In this document: positions 49,375 through 60,044 of the stretch, in pieces
Layout: each line of letters opens with the position of its first letter
Position numbering within the stretch: position 1 is the first letter of the stretch
Assembly: GCA_021555105.2 (NCBI GenBank)
Contig: CP134604.1
Span: 2,604,001-2,668,000 of the forward strand
Origin: Thalassospiraceae bacterium LMO-JJ14
Lineage (GTDB): Bacteria; Pseudomonadota; Alphaproteobacteria; Rhodospirillales; Casp-alpha2
Direction of reading: 5' to 3'
Length of the DNA: 64,000 nt
The notes under the pieces: generated by a model
Databases searched by the model: none
The model's input: the letters and a program-made list of their open reading frames with translations, nothing else
What the model was told of the DNA's origin: nothing
Translations under genes and position numbers: made by a program

Positions 49375-51051
49375 CTAAAAGCGGCGGAAACGACGCATTT
49401 TTGCGAAATTTTCTGCACTTAACTCTTCGAATAAAATGCGTCTTTTCTCAACATCCACACCGGCTGCTTCAAGCGCTGCAGCACCAAGCCGCAGGCTCGC
49501 TTCGACGGTTTCCGGCATCGCATGAGCCACCCCCATCTCGGCATAGGTATCGGCAACATCCCAATCATGTGCACGGACATGGACCGGCACATGCGGATAC
49601 AACCGGCGTACGGTTCGTATCATGCCTTCGGCGACGACGGGATCATCCAGCGTTACTACGATCAACCGCGCATGCTGCGCGCCGACCGAGCGCAGCACTT
49701 CTGGGCGACCGGCGCTGCCAAAATAGACATGGTATCCATGCCTACGGGCTCGTTTGACACGGTCGGCATCGGTGTCGATGGCAACATATGGCACACCCGT
49801 TGCCGACAGCATATTGGCGACAGTTTCACCAACACGCCCGAAACCGGCAATCAGCACAGGGCGAACGTCCTCGGCAACGGCACCATGCACCTCGCCGGGG
49901 ACCATCGGCGCAATCTTCCCCGCCAGTTTCACTCCGGCCCAAACCATGCCCGGCGTCAGGATCATGCTGATAACCACCACAGCCACCAAAATGTCCGCAA
50001 GTCCGGGTGCCAATATACCCTCGCCCACAGCCAGCGAGAAAACGACAAAGCCGAATTCACCTGCCTGCGACAAAAGAAAACCACTACGGATCGCGACGGC
50101 AAACGGCGCCTTGAACAACAACGCAGCGCCTAACGTCATGACCGTCTTCAACATCAGAAGTAATATTGTTGCCAAAATGATATCAGAGGTATGGTCGGTC
50201 AACGGTCCGGGGTCCAGGCTCATGCCGACACCCATGAAAAACAACCCGAGCAACAACCCCCTGAACGGCAGAATATCGGCCTCGATCTGGTGACGGTATT
50301 CGGACTCAGCCAGCATGACGCCGGCCATGAATGCGCCCAGTGCCAGAGAAAGGCCGACCTGATTCATCGCCCAGGCGAAACCGAGCACCATTAACAACGC
50401 CATGGCAACGAACGTATCGCTATTGCCGATCCGGGCTATGGCGTGCATGGCAGGACCGATAGCGTATCGGCCGACAAGCACCACCACCAAAATGATGGCC
50501 GCCGCCTGGACCATAGCGAGGCCCATTGAAGTACTGACTGCAATAGCATCGCCACTGAACAGCGGCAAAATCACGATCAACGGCACAACTGCAAGATCCT
50601 GGAACAACAGGATGGCAAAACTGACACGCCCATGATGACTGGTCAGTTCGTTCTTTTCGGAGAGCATCTGAACGCCGAACGCCGTCGATGACAACGCCAA
50701 GCCGAACCCGATCACCAAGGCGATTTTTACATTCAGATCGAAAATGAAATGTACGCCTGCAGCTATGATGGCACCGGTAGAAACGACTTGCAGGGCGCCA
50801 AGACCAAAAACAAGCCGCCGCATGATCCACAACCGTTGCGGTTTCATCTCTATGCCGATCATAAACAGCAGAAAGACCACACCGAATTCGCCGATATGGC
50901 GGAGGTTTTCCGCATCGGTGATCATGCCAATTCCGTAAGGGCCGATAATGGCGCCGGCTGCAAGGTAGCCGAATTGTGAGCCTAGACCGAGTCGCATGGA
51001 GATCAGCACGGCAACGACCGCCGCTCCCAGCAGACTTAGAATCTCAACCAT
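49375..51051 (-). CDS. CPA2 cation:proton antiporter, KefB/C-like with TrkA-N domain
   Basis: The 558-residue membrane protein has about 12 helices (MVEILSLLGAAVVAVLISM ... GMVWAGVKLAG, to about residue 385) with conserved GYLAAGAIIGPYGIG and FGLALSSTAFGVQML, and a C-terminal Rossmann TrkA-N/RCK domain (PVLIAGFGRVGETVANML, IDTDADRVKRARR). Such systems export potassium or swap monovalent cations for protons. It follows the AsmA-like gene by 19 bases. No KefF/KefG partner is seen. Confidence 0.9.
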   Translation of the reverse strand: MVEILSLLGAAVVAVLISMRLGLGSQFGYLAAGAIIGPYGIGMITDAENLRHIGEFGVVFLLFMIGIEMKPQRLWIMRRLVFGLGALQVVSTGAIIAAGVHFIFDLNVKIALVIGFGLALSSTAFGVQMLSEKNELTSHHGRVSFAILLFQDLAVVPLIVILPLFSGDAIAVSTSMGLAMVQAAAIILVVVLVGRYAIGPAMHAIARIGNSDTFVAMALLMVLGFAWAMNQVGLSLALGAFMAGVMLAESEYRHQIEADILPFRGLLLGLFFMGVGMSLDPGPLTDHTSDIILATILLLMLKTVMTLGAALLFKAPFAVAIRSGFLLSQAGEFGFVVFSLAVGEGILAPGLADILVAVVVISMILTPGMVWAGVKLAGKIAPMVPGEVHGAVAEDVRPVLIAGFGRVGETVANMLSATGVPYVAIDTDADRVKRARRHGYHVYFGSAGRPEVLRSVGAQHARLIVVTLDDPVVAEGMIRTVRRLYPHVPVHVRAHDWDVADTYAEMGVAHAMPETVEASLRLGAAALEAAGVDVEKRRILFEELSAENFAKMRRFRRF

Positions 51052-51070
51052 TCAACCCCTGCTCCCGGAT

Positions 51071-52882
51071 TTAAGAACCGTTAATCGGTTCAACGTGCAT
51101 TTCCCCAGCCGGGCCACTAACCCGATAGCGTGTCAGCGAGCGTGTGCCGCCATCATTTCCCAATCTGCCTATATTCAGGTCAATCGTCCAGTCGGCAAGA
51201 TCCACGCGCCCCTTGCCGACGAGACTCAACTTCCCGGAACGGAGTAAAAGGTCATCACTGACGGCTATTCCTTGTGCAATCGTGAAACGCCCATTCAAAG
51301 ACTTGAAAGGCAGCCCGTTTTCAGCCTCCGGAACAAGTCCATGGACAAGCTCCATGATCATCAGTTGGCCATCTTGTGCAACGACTTCGGCTTCACCGGT
51401 CAGCGCTTCTATCAGTTCTTTTGCTGTCCCGCCGACCGAAAAAAGGTTTAGTTCGATCGTCGACCGGCCGCTCAATAACGGCTCAGCATGCTTGGCATCG
51501 CCGCTCAATAACGGACCGATGTTGACGCCGAGAGCCCGGCCTTCGATGTTGAGTGCACGCATGCCTTCAGAAGCATCAAGTGTAAAGAGGCCACGCATCG
51601 TTCCGCCATAAATGGCTGTATCATCCAGAATAAGACTGAGCCGCTGTGTCGACGGCTGACGTTCAATACGCGCGTGTCCCGCACCGCTAAGCACATTCAT
51701 CCAGCGTGCCCGCTGCCACGATATTTCGATTTTACCGCTCGGCATGCCAGGAATCATCAACGGCGCTTCCGCCACAACCATGGCATCTCCCACAGGCGCA
51801 GTGCCCAGATCAAGTGTCTCCGCATCGAAACGGCCATTCACGACCGGCGCGCCTGACGACATAGCCTCGAGTTTTACATTGCCGCTGAGCGACGTATCTC
51901 CGAATTTCAAATCCATACGGCGCACATCAAGGACATCACCGGCAAAATCGACAGTTGCATTCAACGCCATTGAGCCCGGGTTCCTCGCCGGCAGGAACGG
52001 GCCTATCCAGTGGTTCAGCTCAACAATATCGGAACTGGACAACTTCATCTCGCCATCACCCACCGTCCGCTCACGAACGGCAATCGACCCCTTGAACGTT
52101 CCGCTCAGAAGAGCCGAATTGACCGACAGTTCAAAAGGCCAGCGGTTTCCCGAAACAAGCAATTGCGGATTTGAAGCTGAAATGCCGAGTTTGATGTCCC
52201 GACCGTTAAGCGTCCCCGCTCCATTAATGAACAAACCGTCATTGACCTGTCCTTCGCCTGGGGCAGTACTTGCTGCCGTAAAGCCTTCCAGCTTCAGCAT
52301 ACGGCCGGATCTGCTATCCGACAGGAGTAGTGCGCCGTTTTCGATCTTTATCTGTTTAAGGCTCATGTCACGCCACCAGCCCCAGGCGCGGTCAATTTCG
52401 GGCACCTGGCCCGATGTATCGACCAACATTTTTCCACTCTGGAAGCGGATGACAGGATCGCGCGCTAAAAAATGCTCAAGGTCCGCGCTGCCTGAGAGTG
52501 CACCAAGTGCACTGAATTCAATTGCCAGATACGGCAGGTTCAGATTGAGCGGGGACGCTTCATCCCTGGATACGGCATTTTGAGCCTCAAGTCGCAGTGA
52601 CGGGAGGATACGAAACGAATGGCCTCCCTTGATCACCATATCGACGCCGGTGGCCCGGGTTAAAAGCCGTTCGGCATATGACACCGTCAGCGATGCCGGA
52701 AGCACCATCGGGCCAAGCGCAAGAAAAGCGACAAAAACGAGTGTCAGCATCCCCAGAGCAATGCCGAATTTAGCAAGCAGCGGGAATCGCGATGGCGCAC
52801 CTTCGACTTCAACCATCCAGGAATTTTCCGGGTCGAGAGCCCCTGCGTCAGCGTCATCGACCAGTTCAGGCGTTTTTCTCAC
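51071..52882 (-). CDS. AsmA-family protein
   Basis: The protein of about 603 residues has a short cytoplasmic start, one membrane helix (LLAKFGIALGMLTLVFVAFLAL) and a large periplasmic beta-rich part with repeated short strands (FKGSIAV, GRALGVNIGPLLSGDAKHA, LNLFSVGGTAKELIEALTG) typical of AsmA. AsmA-like proteins affect outer-membrane biogenesis and lipid transport. GTG at 52882 is favoured; a TTG at 52903 is also possible. Confidence 0.85.
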   Translation of the reverse strand: MRKTPELVDDADAGALDPENSWMVEVEGAPSRFPLLAKFGIALGMLTLVFVAFLALGPMVLPASLTVSYAERLLTRATGVDMVIKGGHSFRILPSLRLEAQNAVSRDEASPLNLNLPYLAIEFSALGALSGSADLEHFLARDPVIRFQSGKMLVDTSGQVPEIDRAWGWWRDMSLKQIKIENGALLLSDSRSGRMLKLEGFTAASTAPGEGQVNDGLFINGAGTLNGRDIKLGISASNPQLLVSGNRWPFELSVNSALLSGTFKGSIAVRERTVGDGEMKLSSSDIVELNHWIGPFLPARNPGSMALNATVDFAGDVLDVRRMDLKFGDTSLSGNVKLEAMSSGAPVVNGRFDAETLDLGTAPVGDAMVVAEAPLMIPGMPSGKIEISWQRARWMNVLSGAGHARIERQPSTQRLSLILDDTAIYGGTMRGLFTLDASEGMRALNIEGRALGVNIGPLLSGDAKHAEPLLSGRSTIELNLFSVGGTAKELIEALTGEAEVVAQDGQLMIMELVHGLVPEAENGLPFKSLNGRFTIAQGIAVSDDLLLRSGKLSLVGKGRVDLADWTIDLNIGRLGNDGGTRSLTRYRVSGPAGEMHVEPINGS

Positions 52883-53160
52883 GTCGAATTCCAGCCATAT
52901 CAATCACGGTGCCGCCAGATAACGGACACTATTTCTGCCCAATATAACAGACGCCCGACATACATTCTGTTCCCGTAGTAATCTCCGAAACTCGTGCATA
53001 AATCGTAAACGCGGAATCTGAAACATCTCCAAGGCTAAAATATGACCGTTTTCATGCATCCTCATTGACATTCAACAAGAGCTGCCATAGAAGCTTGATA
53101 TTACTCGGTATTTATTCCCCTCGCCGTCAGGCGTGACTTCCCGGCCGGAGCTGCCGCTCG

Positions 53161-54072
53161 ATGCAGATTTATTTGCCCATCGCCGAAGTTTCGGTGAACA
53201 TTTTCCTCATTCTGGGGATGGGCGGGGGTGTCGGGTTCCTGTCCGGACTGTTTGGTGTCGGCGGCGGTTTCTTGATGACGCCGCTTTTGATTTTTATCGG
53301 CATCCCCCCCGCCGTCGCGGTCGCGACAGAAGCCAATCAGATCGTTGCGAGTTCGGTTTCCGGTGTGCTTGCGCATTGGCGGCGTGGGAATGTCGACCTG
53401 AAAATGGGGCTGCTGCTGCTTATCGGCGGGGTCATCGGATCAAGCTTCGGCGTCTGGTTATTCACGATCCTCAAGGGGCTCGGCCAAATCGATCTGGTCA
53501 TCAAACTGTCCTATGTAGTGTTTCTGGGCATCATCGGTTCACTGATGCTGATCGAAAGCATCAACGCCATGCGTGCCTCCAAGTCAAAGGCACGAAAACG
53601 CAGTCATTCACATAACTGGATGCACGGTCTGCCGTTCAAGATGCGGTTCCGTAAGTCCCGCCTATATATCAGTGCCATTCTGCCGATCCTGATCGGGGTT
53701 TTAGTCGGTATCCTGTCGGCAATCATGGGGGTCGGCGGTGGTTTCGTCATGGTACCGGCGATGATCTATCTGCTTGGCATGCCGACAGCCGTGGTTGTCG
53801 GTACATCGCTGTTCCAGATTATTTTCGTAACCGCCAACGTGACGGTGCTGCAGGCTGTTTCAAACTATGCCGTCGATATCGTGCTGGCACTATTGCTGCT
53901 GATCGGCGGCGTCATCGGCGCGCAAATCGGTGCGCGTTTTGGCGGTCGCATGCAAGGAGAGCAATTGCGTGGTATGCTGGCGTTGATCGTTATCGCTGTC
54001 TGCCTGAAATTGACGTTCGATCTGGTAGTTGCACCTGCCGATCCCTACTCTTTCGGCGTCGGAGGACACTGA
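53161..54072 (+). CDS. TSUP-family transporter, copy 1
   Basis: The 303-residue protein has eight membrane helices and the TauE/SafE repeat motif twice (FLSGLFGVGGGFLMTPLL and ILSAIMGVGGGFVMVPAM), as in sulfite, sulfonate or sulfur exporters. The loop with HSHNWMHGLPFKM is shared with copy 2. It is followed three bases later by the TIGR02186 gene, so the two are co-translated. Substrate is not known. Confidence 0.92.
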   Translation: MQIYLPIAEVSVNIFLILGMGGGVGFLSGLFGVGGGFLMTPLLIFIGIPPAVAVATEANQIVASSVSGVLAHWRRGNVDLKMGLLLLIGGVIGSSFGVWLFTILKGLGQIDLVIKLSYVVFLGIIGSLMLIESINAMRASKSKARKRSHSHNWMHGLPFKMRFRKSRLYISAILPILIGVLVGILSAIMGVGGGFVMVPAMIYLLGMPTAVVVGTSLFQIIFVTANVTVLQAVSNYAVDIVLALLLLIGGVIGAQIGARFGGRMQGEQLRGMLALIVIAVCLKLTFDLVVAPADPYSFGVGGH

Positions 54073-54074
54073 TC

Positions 54075-54824
54075 ATGTTGAAACGTAACGGCAAATCTCT
54101 GGTCCTGTTTCTGGTACTGTTGCTCGGCGGATCAAGCCTGCATGCCAAAGACCTTGTCATCGATTTGTCAGCGCCGATCGTACAGATCACGGCGGCATTT
54201 TCTGGAACGGAGCTTTTACTGTTCGGTGCCAAGCGCGGCGACGGCGACGTGATCGTGGTCGTACGCGGCCCGCTCGAGAACCAGACCGTGCATCTGAAGG
54301 AGCGCAAATTCGGCATTTGGGTCAATACCGAGAACCTGAAGTTCAACGACCTTCCTTCGTATTACTGGGTCGCCTCCAACCGTCCTGTGTTCGATGTTCT
54401 GCCCGCCGACACACTGACGCGGCTTCAGATCGGTCTTGATGAAATAACCATTCAGCCTACCGATAAAAACGCCAATTCAGCCGAGGCTATTGCCTTCCGC
54501 GCGGCCCTTATCCGCGACAAAGTACGGAAGAAACTCTATTCCGAAGATGTATCACCGTTACTGTTTCTGAATGACATGCTGTTCAGAACCAAAATCAATT
54601 TTCCTGCCAACGTGTCCGTTGGCGAATTTGCAATTGAAACCTATCTGGTACGCGACCAAGAGGTAATTACCAGCGAGACGACACTTTTACATGTGCGGAA
54701 ATTTGGCCTGGAAGCCGAGATTTATGACTTTGCACATAATCAATCACTTCTTTATGGCATATTTGCCGTTATCATTGCCTGTGTTGCCGGCTGGCTTGCC
54801 AACGCCGCCTTCAGGAGGAGTTAG
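54075..54824 (+). CDS. TIGR02186-family membrane protein
   Basis: The 249-residue protein has an N-terminal signal peptide (MLKRNGKSLVLFLVLLLGG), a periplasmic beta-rich part with QITAAFSGTELLLFGAKRG and KERKFGIWVNTENL, and a C-terminal membrane anchor (LYGIFAVIIACVAGWLANAAF). This matches TIGR02186, an alphaproteobacterial family of unknown function that is usually next to a TSUP transporter. It is sandwiched between two TSUP genes and a universal stress gene. Confidence 0.88.
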   Translation: MLKRNGKSLVLFLVLLLGGSSLHAKDLVIDLSAPIVQITAAFSGTELLLFGAKRGDGDVIVVVRGPLENQTVHLKERKFGIWVNTENLKFNDLPSYYWVASNRPVFDVLPADTLTRLQIGLDEITIQPTDKNANSAEAIAFRAALIRDKVRKKLYSEDVSPLLFLNDMLFRTKINFPANVSVGEFAIETYLVRDQEVITSETTLLHVRKFGLEAEIYDFAHNQSLLYGIFAVIIACVAGWLANAAFRRS

Positions 54825-54827
54825 GCC

Positions 54828-55343
54828 ATGAGTGACAGCACCGAAGATCAAAATGCTGAAGAAGCACCGGCAAAACAGCTTACCGGCCGGACCTTTCTCT
54901 GCGTCGTCGACGAAACCGAGGAATTTGCCGCCGCGTTGCAGTTCGCCTGCCGCCGCGCCCATAATTCCAACGGCCGCGTGGCACTTTTGTATGTTATAGA
55001 GCCGGCAGAATTCCAGCACTGGATGGCCGTTGGCGAACGCATGCGAGAAGAAGCCCGCGAAGAAGCGGAAGAAATGCTCAATGTCGTTGCATCGGTCGTT
55101 CAAAAGCGTATGGGCAACATGCCTGTTCTCTATATTCGCGAAGGCAAGCTTCGTGAGGAAGTCGTAAATCTGATCGAAGAGGAGGACGGGATATCGCTAC
55201 TTGTTCTCGGCGCCGCATCGGGAACCGACGGTCCAGGCCCCCTGATTTCCTATCTGGTTGAGAAAATGGCGGGCAAGTTGCGCGTGCCCGTCACCATCGT
55301 CCCTGGAAGTCTGAGCGAAGAAGAAATCGCCCTGATAACCTGA
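54828..55343 (+). CDS. Universal stress protein
   Basis: The 171-residue UspA-fold protein starts after an acidic tail; FLCVVDETEEFAAALQFAC is the first strand and helix, and VTIVPGSLSEEE lies near the end. The nucleotide-binding G-loop is VLGAASGTDGPGPLISY, close to the Gx2Gx9G(S/T) pattern. It is three bases after the TIGR02186 gene, with AGGAG just before its ATG, and shares the TSUP operon. Confidence 0.85.
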   Translation: MSDSTEDQNAEEAPAKQLTGRTFLCVVDETEEFAAALQFACRRAHNSNGRVALLYVIEPAEFQHWMAVGERMREEAREEAEEMLNVVASVVQKRMGNMPVLYIREGKLREEVVNLIEEEDGISLLVLGAASGTDGPGPLISYLVEKMAGKLRVPVTIVPGSLSEEEIALIT

Positions 55344-55431
55344 TGCCTTCTGTTAAACGCCGTCGGCTTGATCGTTAGATCGTTTTGTCCCGGCGGTTTC
55401 GTCGGCGAAGCCGAAACGCCAATGGACTTTC

Positions 55432-56343
55432 ATGGATATTTACCTGCCCATAGCCGAGCTATCCGTTAACGTTTACCTGTTGCTTGCAATCGGTGGGGGT
55501 ATCGGTGCGCTTTCCGGCATTTTCGGTGTCGGCGGTGGATTCCTAATGACGCCGCTGCTGATCTTCATCGGCATCCCCCCCGCCGTTGCCGTTGCCACCG
55601 GCGCGAACCAGATTGTGGCTGCATCCATTTCCGGCGTTCTGGCGCATTGGCGGCGCGGGAATGTCGATATCAGGATCGGCGTGGTACTGCTGATCGGCGG
55701 CTTGATAGGGTCAACGATCGGGGTCTGGGTGTTTTCCGCCCTGAAGGCCATCGGTCAGGTCGATCTGGTGGTCAACATCTGCTACGTCGTATTTCTCGGC
55801 ATTATCGGCGGCCTGATGCTTATCGAAAGCATTAATGCGATGCGCGCTCAAAAGGCGCAGAAGCGGAAAAAAAGCCACGTCCATAACTGGACGCATGGTC
55901 TGCCGTTCAAAATGAAATTCCGCCGTTCCAGACTTTATATCAGCGCCCTGCTGCCGCTTGCCGTCGGTATCTTTGTCGGTTTGCTCTCGGCAATTATGGG
56001 GGTCGGCGGCGGTTTCGTCATGGTCCCGGCGATGATTTACATCCTCGGCATGCCAACCGTGGTCGTAATCGGCACATCCCTTTTCCAGATCATATTCGTC
56101 ACCGCGAACGTCACCATCTTGCAGGCTGTCAGCAATCAGAGCGTCGATATTATACTCGCCCTCGTATTGATTGTCGGCGGCGTCATCGGGGCCCAATTCG
56201 GCGCACGCCTCGGTGCCAAGCTCAATGGCGAACAATTGCGCGGTCTGTTGGCTATGATGGTGATAATGGTCGCCCTCAAGCTGCTGCTAGATCTGGCGAC
56301 CAAACCAGCCGATCTCTACTCGATTATACGTGTAATCAGTTGA
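55432..56343 (+). CDS. TSUP-family transporter, copy 2
   Basis: The 303-residue protein is the same length as copy 1 and closely similar throughout, with FGVGGGFLMTPLLIFIGIPP and MGVGGGFVMVPAMIYILGMP. It is a recent or conserved duplicate separated from copy 1 by the TIGR02186 and stress-protein genes. In copy 1 the conserved ATGANQ turn reads ATEANQ. Both may export sulfur oxyanions, but direct evidence is lacking. It is convergent with rpe, seven bases apart. Confidence 0.92.
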   Translation: MDIYLPIAELSVNVYLLLAIGGGIGALSGIFGVGGGFLMTPLLIFIGIPPAVAVATGANQIVAASISGVLAHWRRGNVDIRIGVVLLIGGLIGSTIGVWVFSALKAIGQVDLVVNICYVVFLGIIGGLMLIESINAMRAQKAQKRKKSHVHNWTHGLPFKMKFRRSRLYISALLPLAVGIFVGLLSAIMGVGGGFVMVPAMIYILGMPTVVVIGTSLFQIIFVTANVTILQAVSNQSVDIILALVLIVGGVIGAQFGARLGAKLNGEQLRGLLAMMVIMVALKLLLDLATKPADLYSIIRVIS

Positions 56344-56350
56344 TGCTGAC

Positions 56351-56995
56351 TTAAACGGCAGCGCGCAGGTCGCCGATGGTCTTGGCGTAATCGTCACCTT
56401 TGAACACGGCGCTGCCGGCGACCACCACATCCGCTCCTGCAGAGACTACGTCTGCAATGGTATCGACATTGACGCCGCCATCGACTTCAAGCTCGATCGG
56501 ACGATCTGCGATCATTTCACGAATCCGGCGGATCTTGTCCAGTTGCGACGGAATAAAGCTTTGCCCGCCAAAGCCAGGATTGACACTCATCACCAAAATC
56601 AGATCAACCTTGTCGAGAACGTAGGACAGCACACCTTCGGGTGTTGCCGGGTTAAGCGACACGCCGGCTTTCTTGCCAAGCGCGCGGATGACCTGCAAGG
56701 AACGGTCGAGATGTTTGTCGGCTTCCGCATGCACCGTGATGATATCGGCACCGGCGTTGGCATATTCCTCAAGATAAGATTGCGCCGGATCGATCATCAG
56801 ATGCACATCGAAAGGTTTCTTGGTGTGCGGTCGCAGCTTGGCGATGATCGGCGCGCCGAACGTCATGTTGGGCACGAAATGCCCGTCCATGACGTCGACA
56901 TGCACATAATCGCACCCGGCAGCATCGATGGCGCGGATTTCCTCACCAAAGCGAGCGAAATCGGCAGACAGGATCGAGGGGGCGATTTTGACCAT
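56351..56995 (-). CDS. rpe: Ribulose-phosphate 3-epimerase
   Basis: The 214-residue TIM barrel interconverts ribulose and xylulose 5-phosphates. Motifs are [35 protein letters not shown] (metal and catalytic Asp), [12 protein letters not shown] and [14 protein letters not shown] longer frame to 57106 exists but the ATG at 56995 gives the family start. It is the last gene of tkt-fba-rpe, 13 bases after the aldolase stop. Confidence 0.95.
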   Translation of the reverse strand: MVKIAPSILSADFARFGEEIRAIDAAGCDYVHVDVMDGHFVPNMTFGAPIIAKLRPHTKKPFDVHLMIDPAQSYLEEYANAGADIITVHAEADKHLDRSLQVIRALGKKAGVSLNPATPEGVLSYVLDKVDLILVMSVNPGFGGQSFIPSQLDKIRRIREMIADRPIELEVDGGVNVDTIADVVSAGADVVVAGSAVFKGDDYAKTIGDLRAAV

Positions 56996-57008
56996 CAGTT
57001 TTTTCCGA

Positions 57009-58016
57009 TCAGGCAGCCTTGGAATAGGTTCCGGCGCAAGCGCGGCTGTTGGCGCTGGCGCGTTCAAGGAACGCCTGCTGGGCAGCGGCATTGTTGGCGT
57101 TGTCACCCTTCCAGGCGCTCAATGCACTTTGTTGCAATGCCCTGCCGTAAGAGAAGCTGAGTTTCCACGGCAGGTCCGATCCGGCATTCATCAGATCGAG
57201 GTGCAGTGTAGCATCCTCCTCCGATTGGCCGCCGGACAGGAACATGATACCCGGCACAGCAGCAGGCACACAGCGGAGCAGCGTTTCAACGGTCTTCGAG
57301 GCAACTTCTTCGGCGGCGGCCTGGGTTGCGCACTTTTTGCCCGAAATGATCATGTTCGGCTTCAGGATCGTGCCTTCGAGATATACTTCCTGCAGGTGCA
57401 GTTCGTGATAGACGGCTTCAAGTACTTCCTCGGTCACTTCCTGACAGCGACTGATATCGTGCGCACCGTCCATAAGAACCTCCGGTTCGACGATCGGGCA
57501 CAAACCACCTTCCTGGCAGATCTTGGCATAGCGGGCCAGCGCATGGGCATTGGTGTGAATGGCGTAACGGCTCGGGATGCCATCGGCGATATCGATCACG
57601 GCGCGCCACTTCGCAAAGCGTGCGCCCAAGCCGTAATATTCGGCAACGCGGCCCGGCAGCCCGTCCAGGCCTTCGGTGATTTTCTCTGCGGGGCGGCCCG
57701 GCAGTTCCTTGGCGCCGCCATCGACCTTGATCCCCGGAATAACGCCCGCATCCTGCAGAATCTTGACCAGTGTCGTCCCGTCGGCAGCAGACTGACGGAT
57801 CGTTTCATCGTACAGAATGACACCCGAGATATAATTTCCGATGCCGCTCGAGCGGAACATCATCTCGCGGTAATCGCGGCGATTTTCCTCGACATTTTCA
57901 ACGCCGATGGAATCCAGACGCTTGCCCATGGTGCCGGTGCTTTCGTCAGCTGCCAAAAGTCCCTTGTTATCGGCAACCATCGCCACGGCGGTTTCAAAGA
58001 GTTCCTGTTTGTTCAT
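57009..58016 (-). CDS. Class I fructose-bisphosphate aldolase
   Basis: The 335-residue enzyme splits or forms fructose 1,6-bisphosphate by a Schiff-base lysine. [25 protein letters not shown] and [15 protein letters not shown] are the animal/plant-type class I motifs; the last contains the Schiff-base Lys. It is between tkt and rpe, so the three form a sugar-phosphate module of the pentose phosphate or Calvin type. No RuBisCO or phosphoribulokinase is in the window. Confidence 0.94.
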   Translation of the reverse strand: MNKQELFETAVAMVADNKGLLAADESTGTMGKRLDSIGVENVEENRRDYREMMFRSSGIGNYISGVILYDETIRQSAADGTTLVKILQDAGVIPGIKVDGGAKELPGRPAEKITEGLDGLPGRVAEYYGLGARFAKWRAVIDIADGIPSRYAIHTNAHALARYAKICQEGGLCPIVEPEVLMDGAHDISRCQEVTEEVLEAVYHELHLQEVYLEGTILKPNMIISGKKCATQAAAEEVASKTVETLLRCVPAAVPGIMFLSGGQSEEDATLHLDLMNAGSDLPWKLSFSYGRALQQSALSAWKGDNANNAAAQQAFLERASANSRACAGTYSKAA

Positions 58017-58055
58017 ATTATCTTTCCTCCAACCTTGAACTGACCGGCAACCCGA

Positions 58056-60044
58056 TCAGGCTAGTCTTTCCTTCGCCTGAGCAGCAACAGCCTCGGCGGT
58101 AATACCAAAATGCTTGTACAAGTCGCCAGCCGGCGCCGAAGCCCCGAAACCGTTCATGCCCACGAACCCGCCGTCGGAACCTATGTACTTGTCCCAGCCA
58201 TGCCGCACCGCAGCTTCCACCGCGACACGCACCGTCCCCTCGCCCAGAACGGCATTCCGATAGGATACATCCTGTTGATCGAACAATTCCCAGCACGGCA
58301 TCGAGACAACGGCAGTTCCGATACCTTCTGATTCAAGCGCCTCACGCGCCGCCGTCGCCAGATGCACTTCAGAGCCGGTTGCCAGTAACGTGACCTTGCG
58401 CGGTGATGCTTTGGCTTCGGTCAGAACATAACCGCCTTTGGCCGACAGGTTTTCATCCGTGTGGGTGGTTCGGAGCGTCGGCACACCCTGACGCGACAAG
58501 GCAAAGCCAGATGGTCCGGAAACGTTTTCCAACGCAGCCTGCCAGCATTCCACAGCCTCGACACCGTCACAGGGGCGGAACATCAGAAAGTTCGGCGTCG
58601 CACGCAGCATCGACATCGTTTCGACGGGTTGATGTGTCGGGCCGTCTTCGCCTAACCCAATGCTGTCATGCGTCAGCACATAAAGTACGCGGATGCCCAT
58701 CAAAGCCGACAGGCGCATCGCGCCCCGCATATAATCCGCAAACACAAGGAACGTCCCGCTGGTTGGGATCAGTCCGCCATGCAGCGCGATCCCGTTCATG
58801 GCAGCCGCCATTGCGTGTTCGCGCACACCGTAATGGATATACCGGCCGGCGAAGTTATCGGGCGTCAGTGAGTCCGTATCCGGGGTTTTCGTGTTGTTCG
58901 ATCCGGTCAGATCGGCAGAGCCGGAAACCAGCTCGGTGATGACCGGCGTCAGCACGTTCAGGGATTCACCCGAAGCAACGCGCGTCGCCCATTTCGGTTG
59001 TTCCTCGGATACGCGCTTCTTGTGTGCGATGACGGCTTCAGCAACCCCGCTCGGCAACGTTCCGGAAACGACCCGGCTGAATTCGGCGGCATTCCCCGTA
59101 GCGGCGAGGCGCCCTTCCCAGCCATCACGTTCAGCGGCGCCACGGCTACCCGCGGCACGCCAAGCTTCAAGAACGTCGCCAGGCACTTCAAAAGTCCCCG
59201 CGTCCCATCCAAGTGCTTCGCGTGCGCCGGCGATTTCTTCGTCGCCCAGCGGCGCGCCATGCGTCGATGCACTGCCGGCCTTGGTTGGGGCTCCAAAGCC
59301 GATGGTTGTCTTGCAGGCAATCATAGACGGCTTGTCGCTGGCTTTCGCTTTTTCAATCGCTGCGGCTACGGCGGCATGATCGTGACCGTCAACCGACTGC
59401 ACATGCCAATTGGAAGCCTCAAAACGTTTCATTTGATCATCGGACACAGCCATGCTGGTGCTGCCGTCGATGGAAATGCCGTTGTCGTCGAACAGAACGA
59501 TGAGTTTCGAGAGGCCCAGGTGTCCGGCCATCGAAATGGCTTCGTGGCTGATCCCTTCCATCAGGCAGCCATCGCCGACGATTGCATAGGTATGGTGATC
59601 CACCAGCGCATCGCCATAACGGGCATTCATCATACGTTCGGCGAGCGCCATACCGACGGCATTGGCGATGCCCTGCCCCAGCGGCCCGGTCGTCGTCTCG
59701 ATGCCTTTGGCGTGTCCGTACTCAGGATGCCCTGCCGTCTTCGCGCCCAATTGGCGGAAATTACGCAGCTCATCCATGGTCATGTCTTCATAACCGGTCA
59801 GATGCAAAAGTGCATAAATCAGCATCGAGCCATGTCCCGCCGACAGCACGAACCGGTCGCGATCCGGCCAATCAGGGTTTGCGGCATCGAATTTAAGATG
59901 TTTTGTGAACAGCACCGTCGCTGCATCGGCCATGCCCATCGGCATTCCGGGATGGCCCGATTTTGCGGCCTGTACCGCATCGGCTGCCAAAAAGCGGATG
60001 GCGTTCGCCATTCTCATTTCCAAGGATTGTGCATCCGATGACAT
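58056..60044 (-). CDS. tkt: Transketolase
   Basis: The 662-residue thiamine-diphosphate enzyme moves two-carbon units between sugar phosphates. The N-terminal part has [32 protein letters not shown], and the cofactor motif [13 protein letters not shown] with N-rich end; the middle has [18 protein letters not shown] and [23 protein letters not shown] is six bases before the ATG. It is the first gene of tkt-fba-rpe, and a long non-coding stretch lies upstream. Confidence 0.96.
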   Translation of the reverse strand: MSSDAQSLEMRMANAIRFLAADAVQAAKSGHPGMPMGMADAATVLFTKHLKFDAANPDWPDRDRFVLSAGHGSMLIYALLHLTGYEDMTMDELRNFRQLGAKTAGHPEYGHAKGIETTTGPLGQGIANAVGMALAERMMNARYGDALVDHHTYAIVGDGCLMEGISHEAISMAGHLGLSKLIVLFDDNGISIDGSTSMAVSDDQMKRFEASNWHVQSVDGHDHAAVAAAIEKAKASDKPSMIACKTTIGFGAPTKAGSASTHGAPLGDEEIAGAREALGWDAGTFEVPGDVLEAWRAAGSRGAAERDGWEGRLAATGNAAEFSRVVSGTLPSGVAEAVIAHKKRVSEEQPKWATRVASGESLNVLTPVITELVSGSADLTGSNNTKTPDTDSLTPDNFAGRYIHYGVREHAMAAAMNGIALHGGLIPTSGTFLVFADYMRGAMRLSALMGIRVLYVLTHDSIGLGEDGPTHQPVETMSMLRATPNFLMFRPCDGVEAVECWQAALENVSGPSGFALSRQGVPTLRTTHTDENLSAKGGYVLTEAKASPRKVTLLATGSEVHLATAAREALESEGIGTAVVSMPCWELFDQQDVSYRNAVLGEGTVRVAVEAAVRHGWDKYIGSDGGFVGMNGFGASAPAGDLYKHFGITAEAVAAQAKERLA

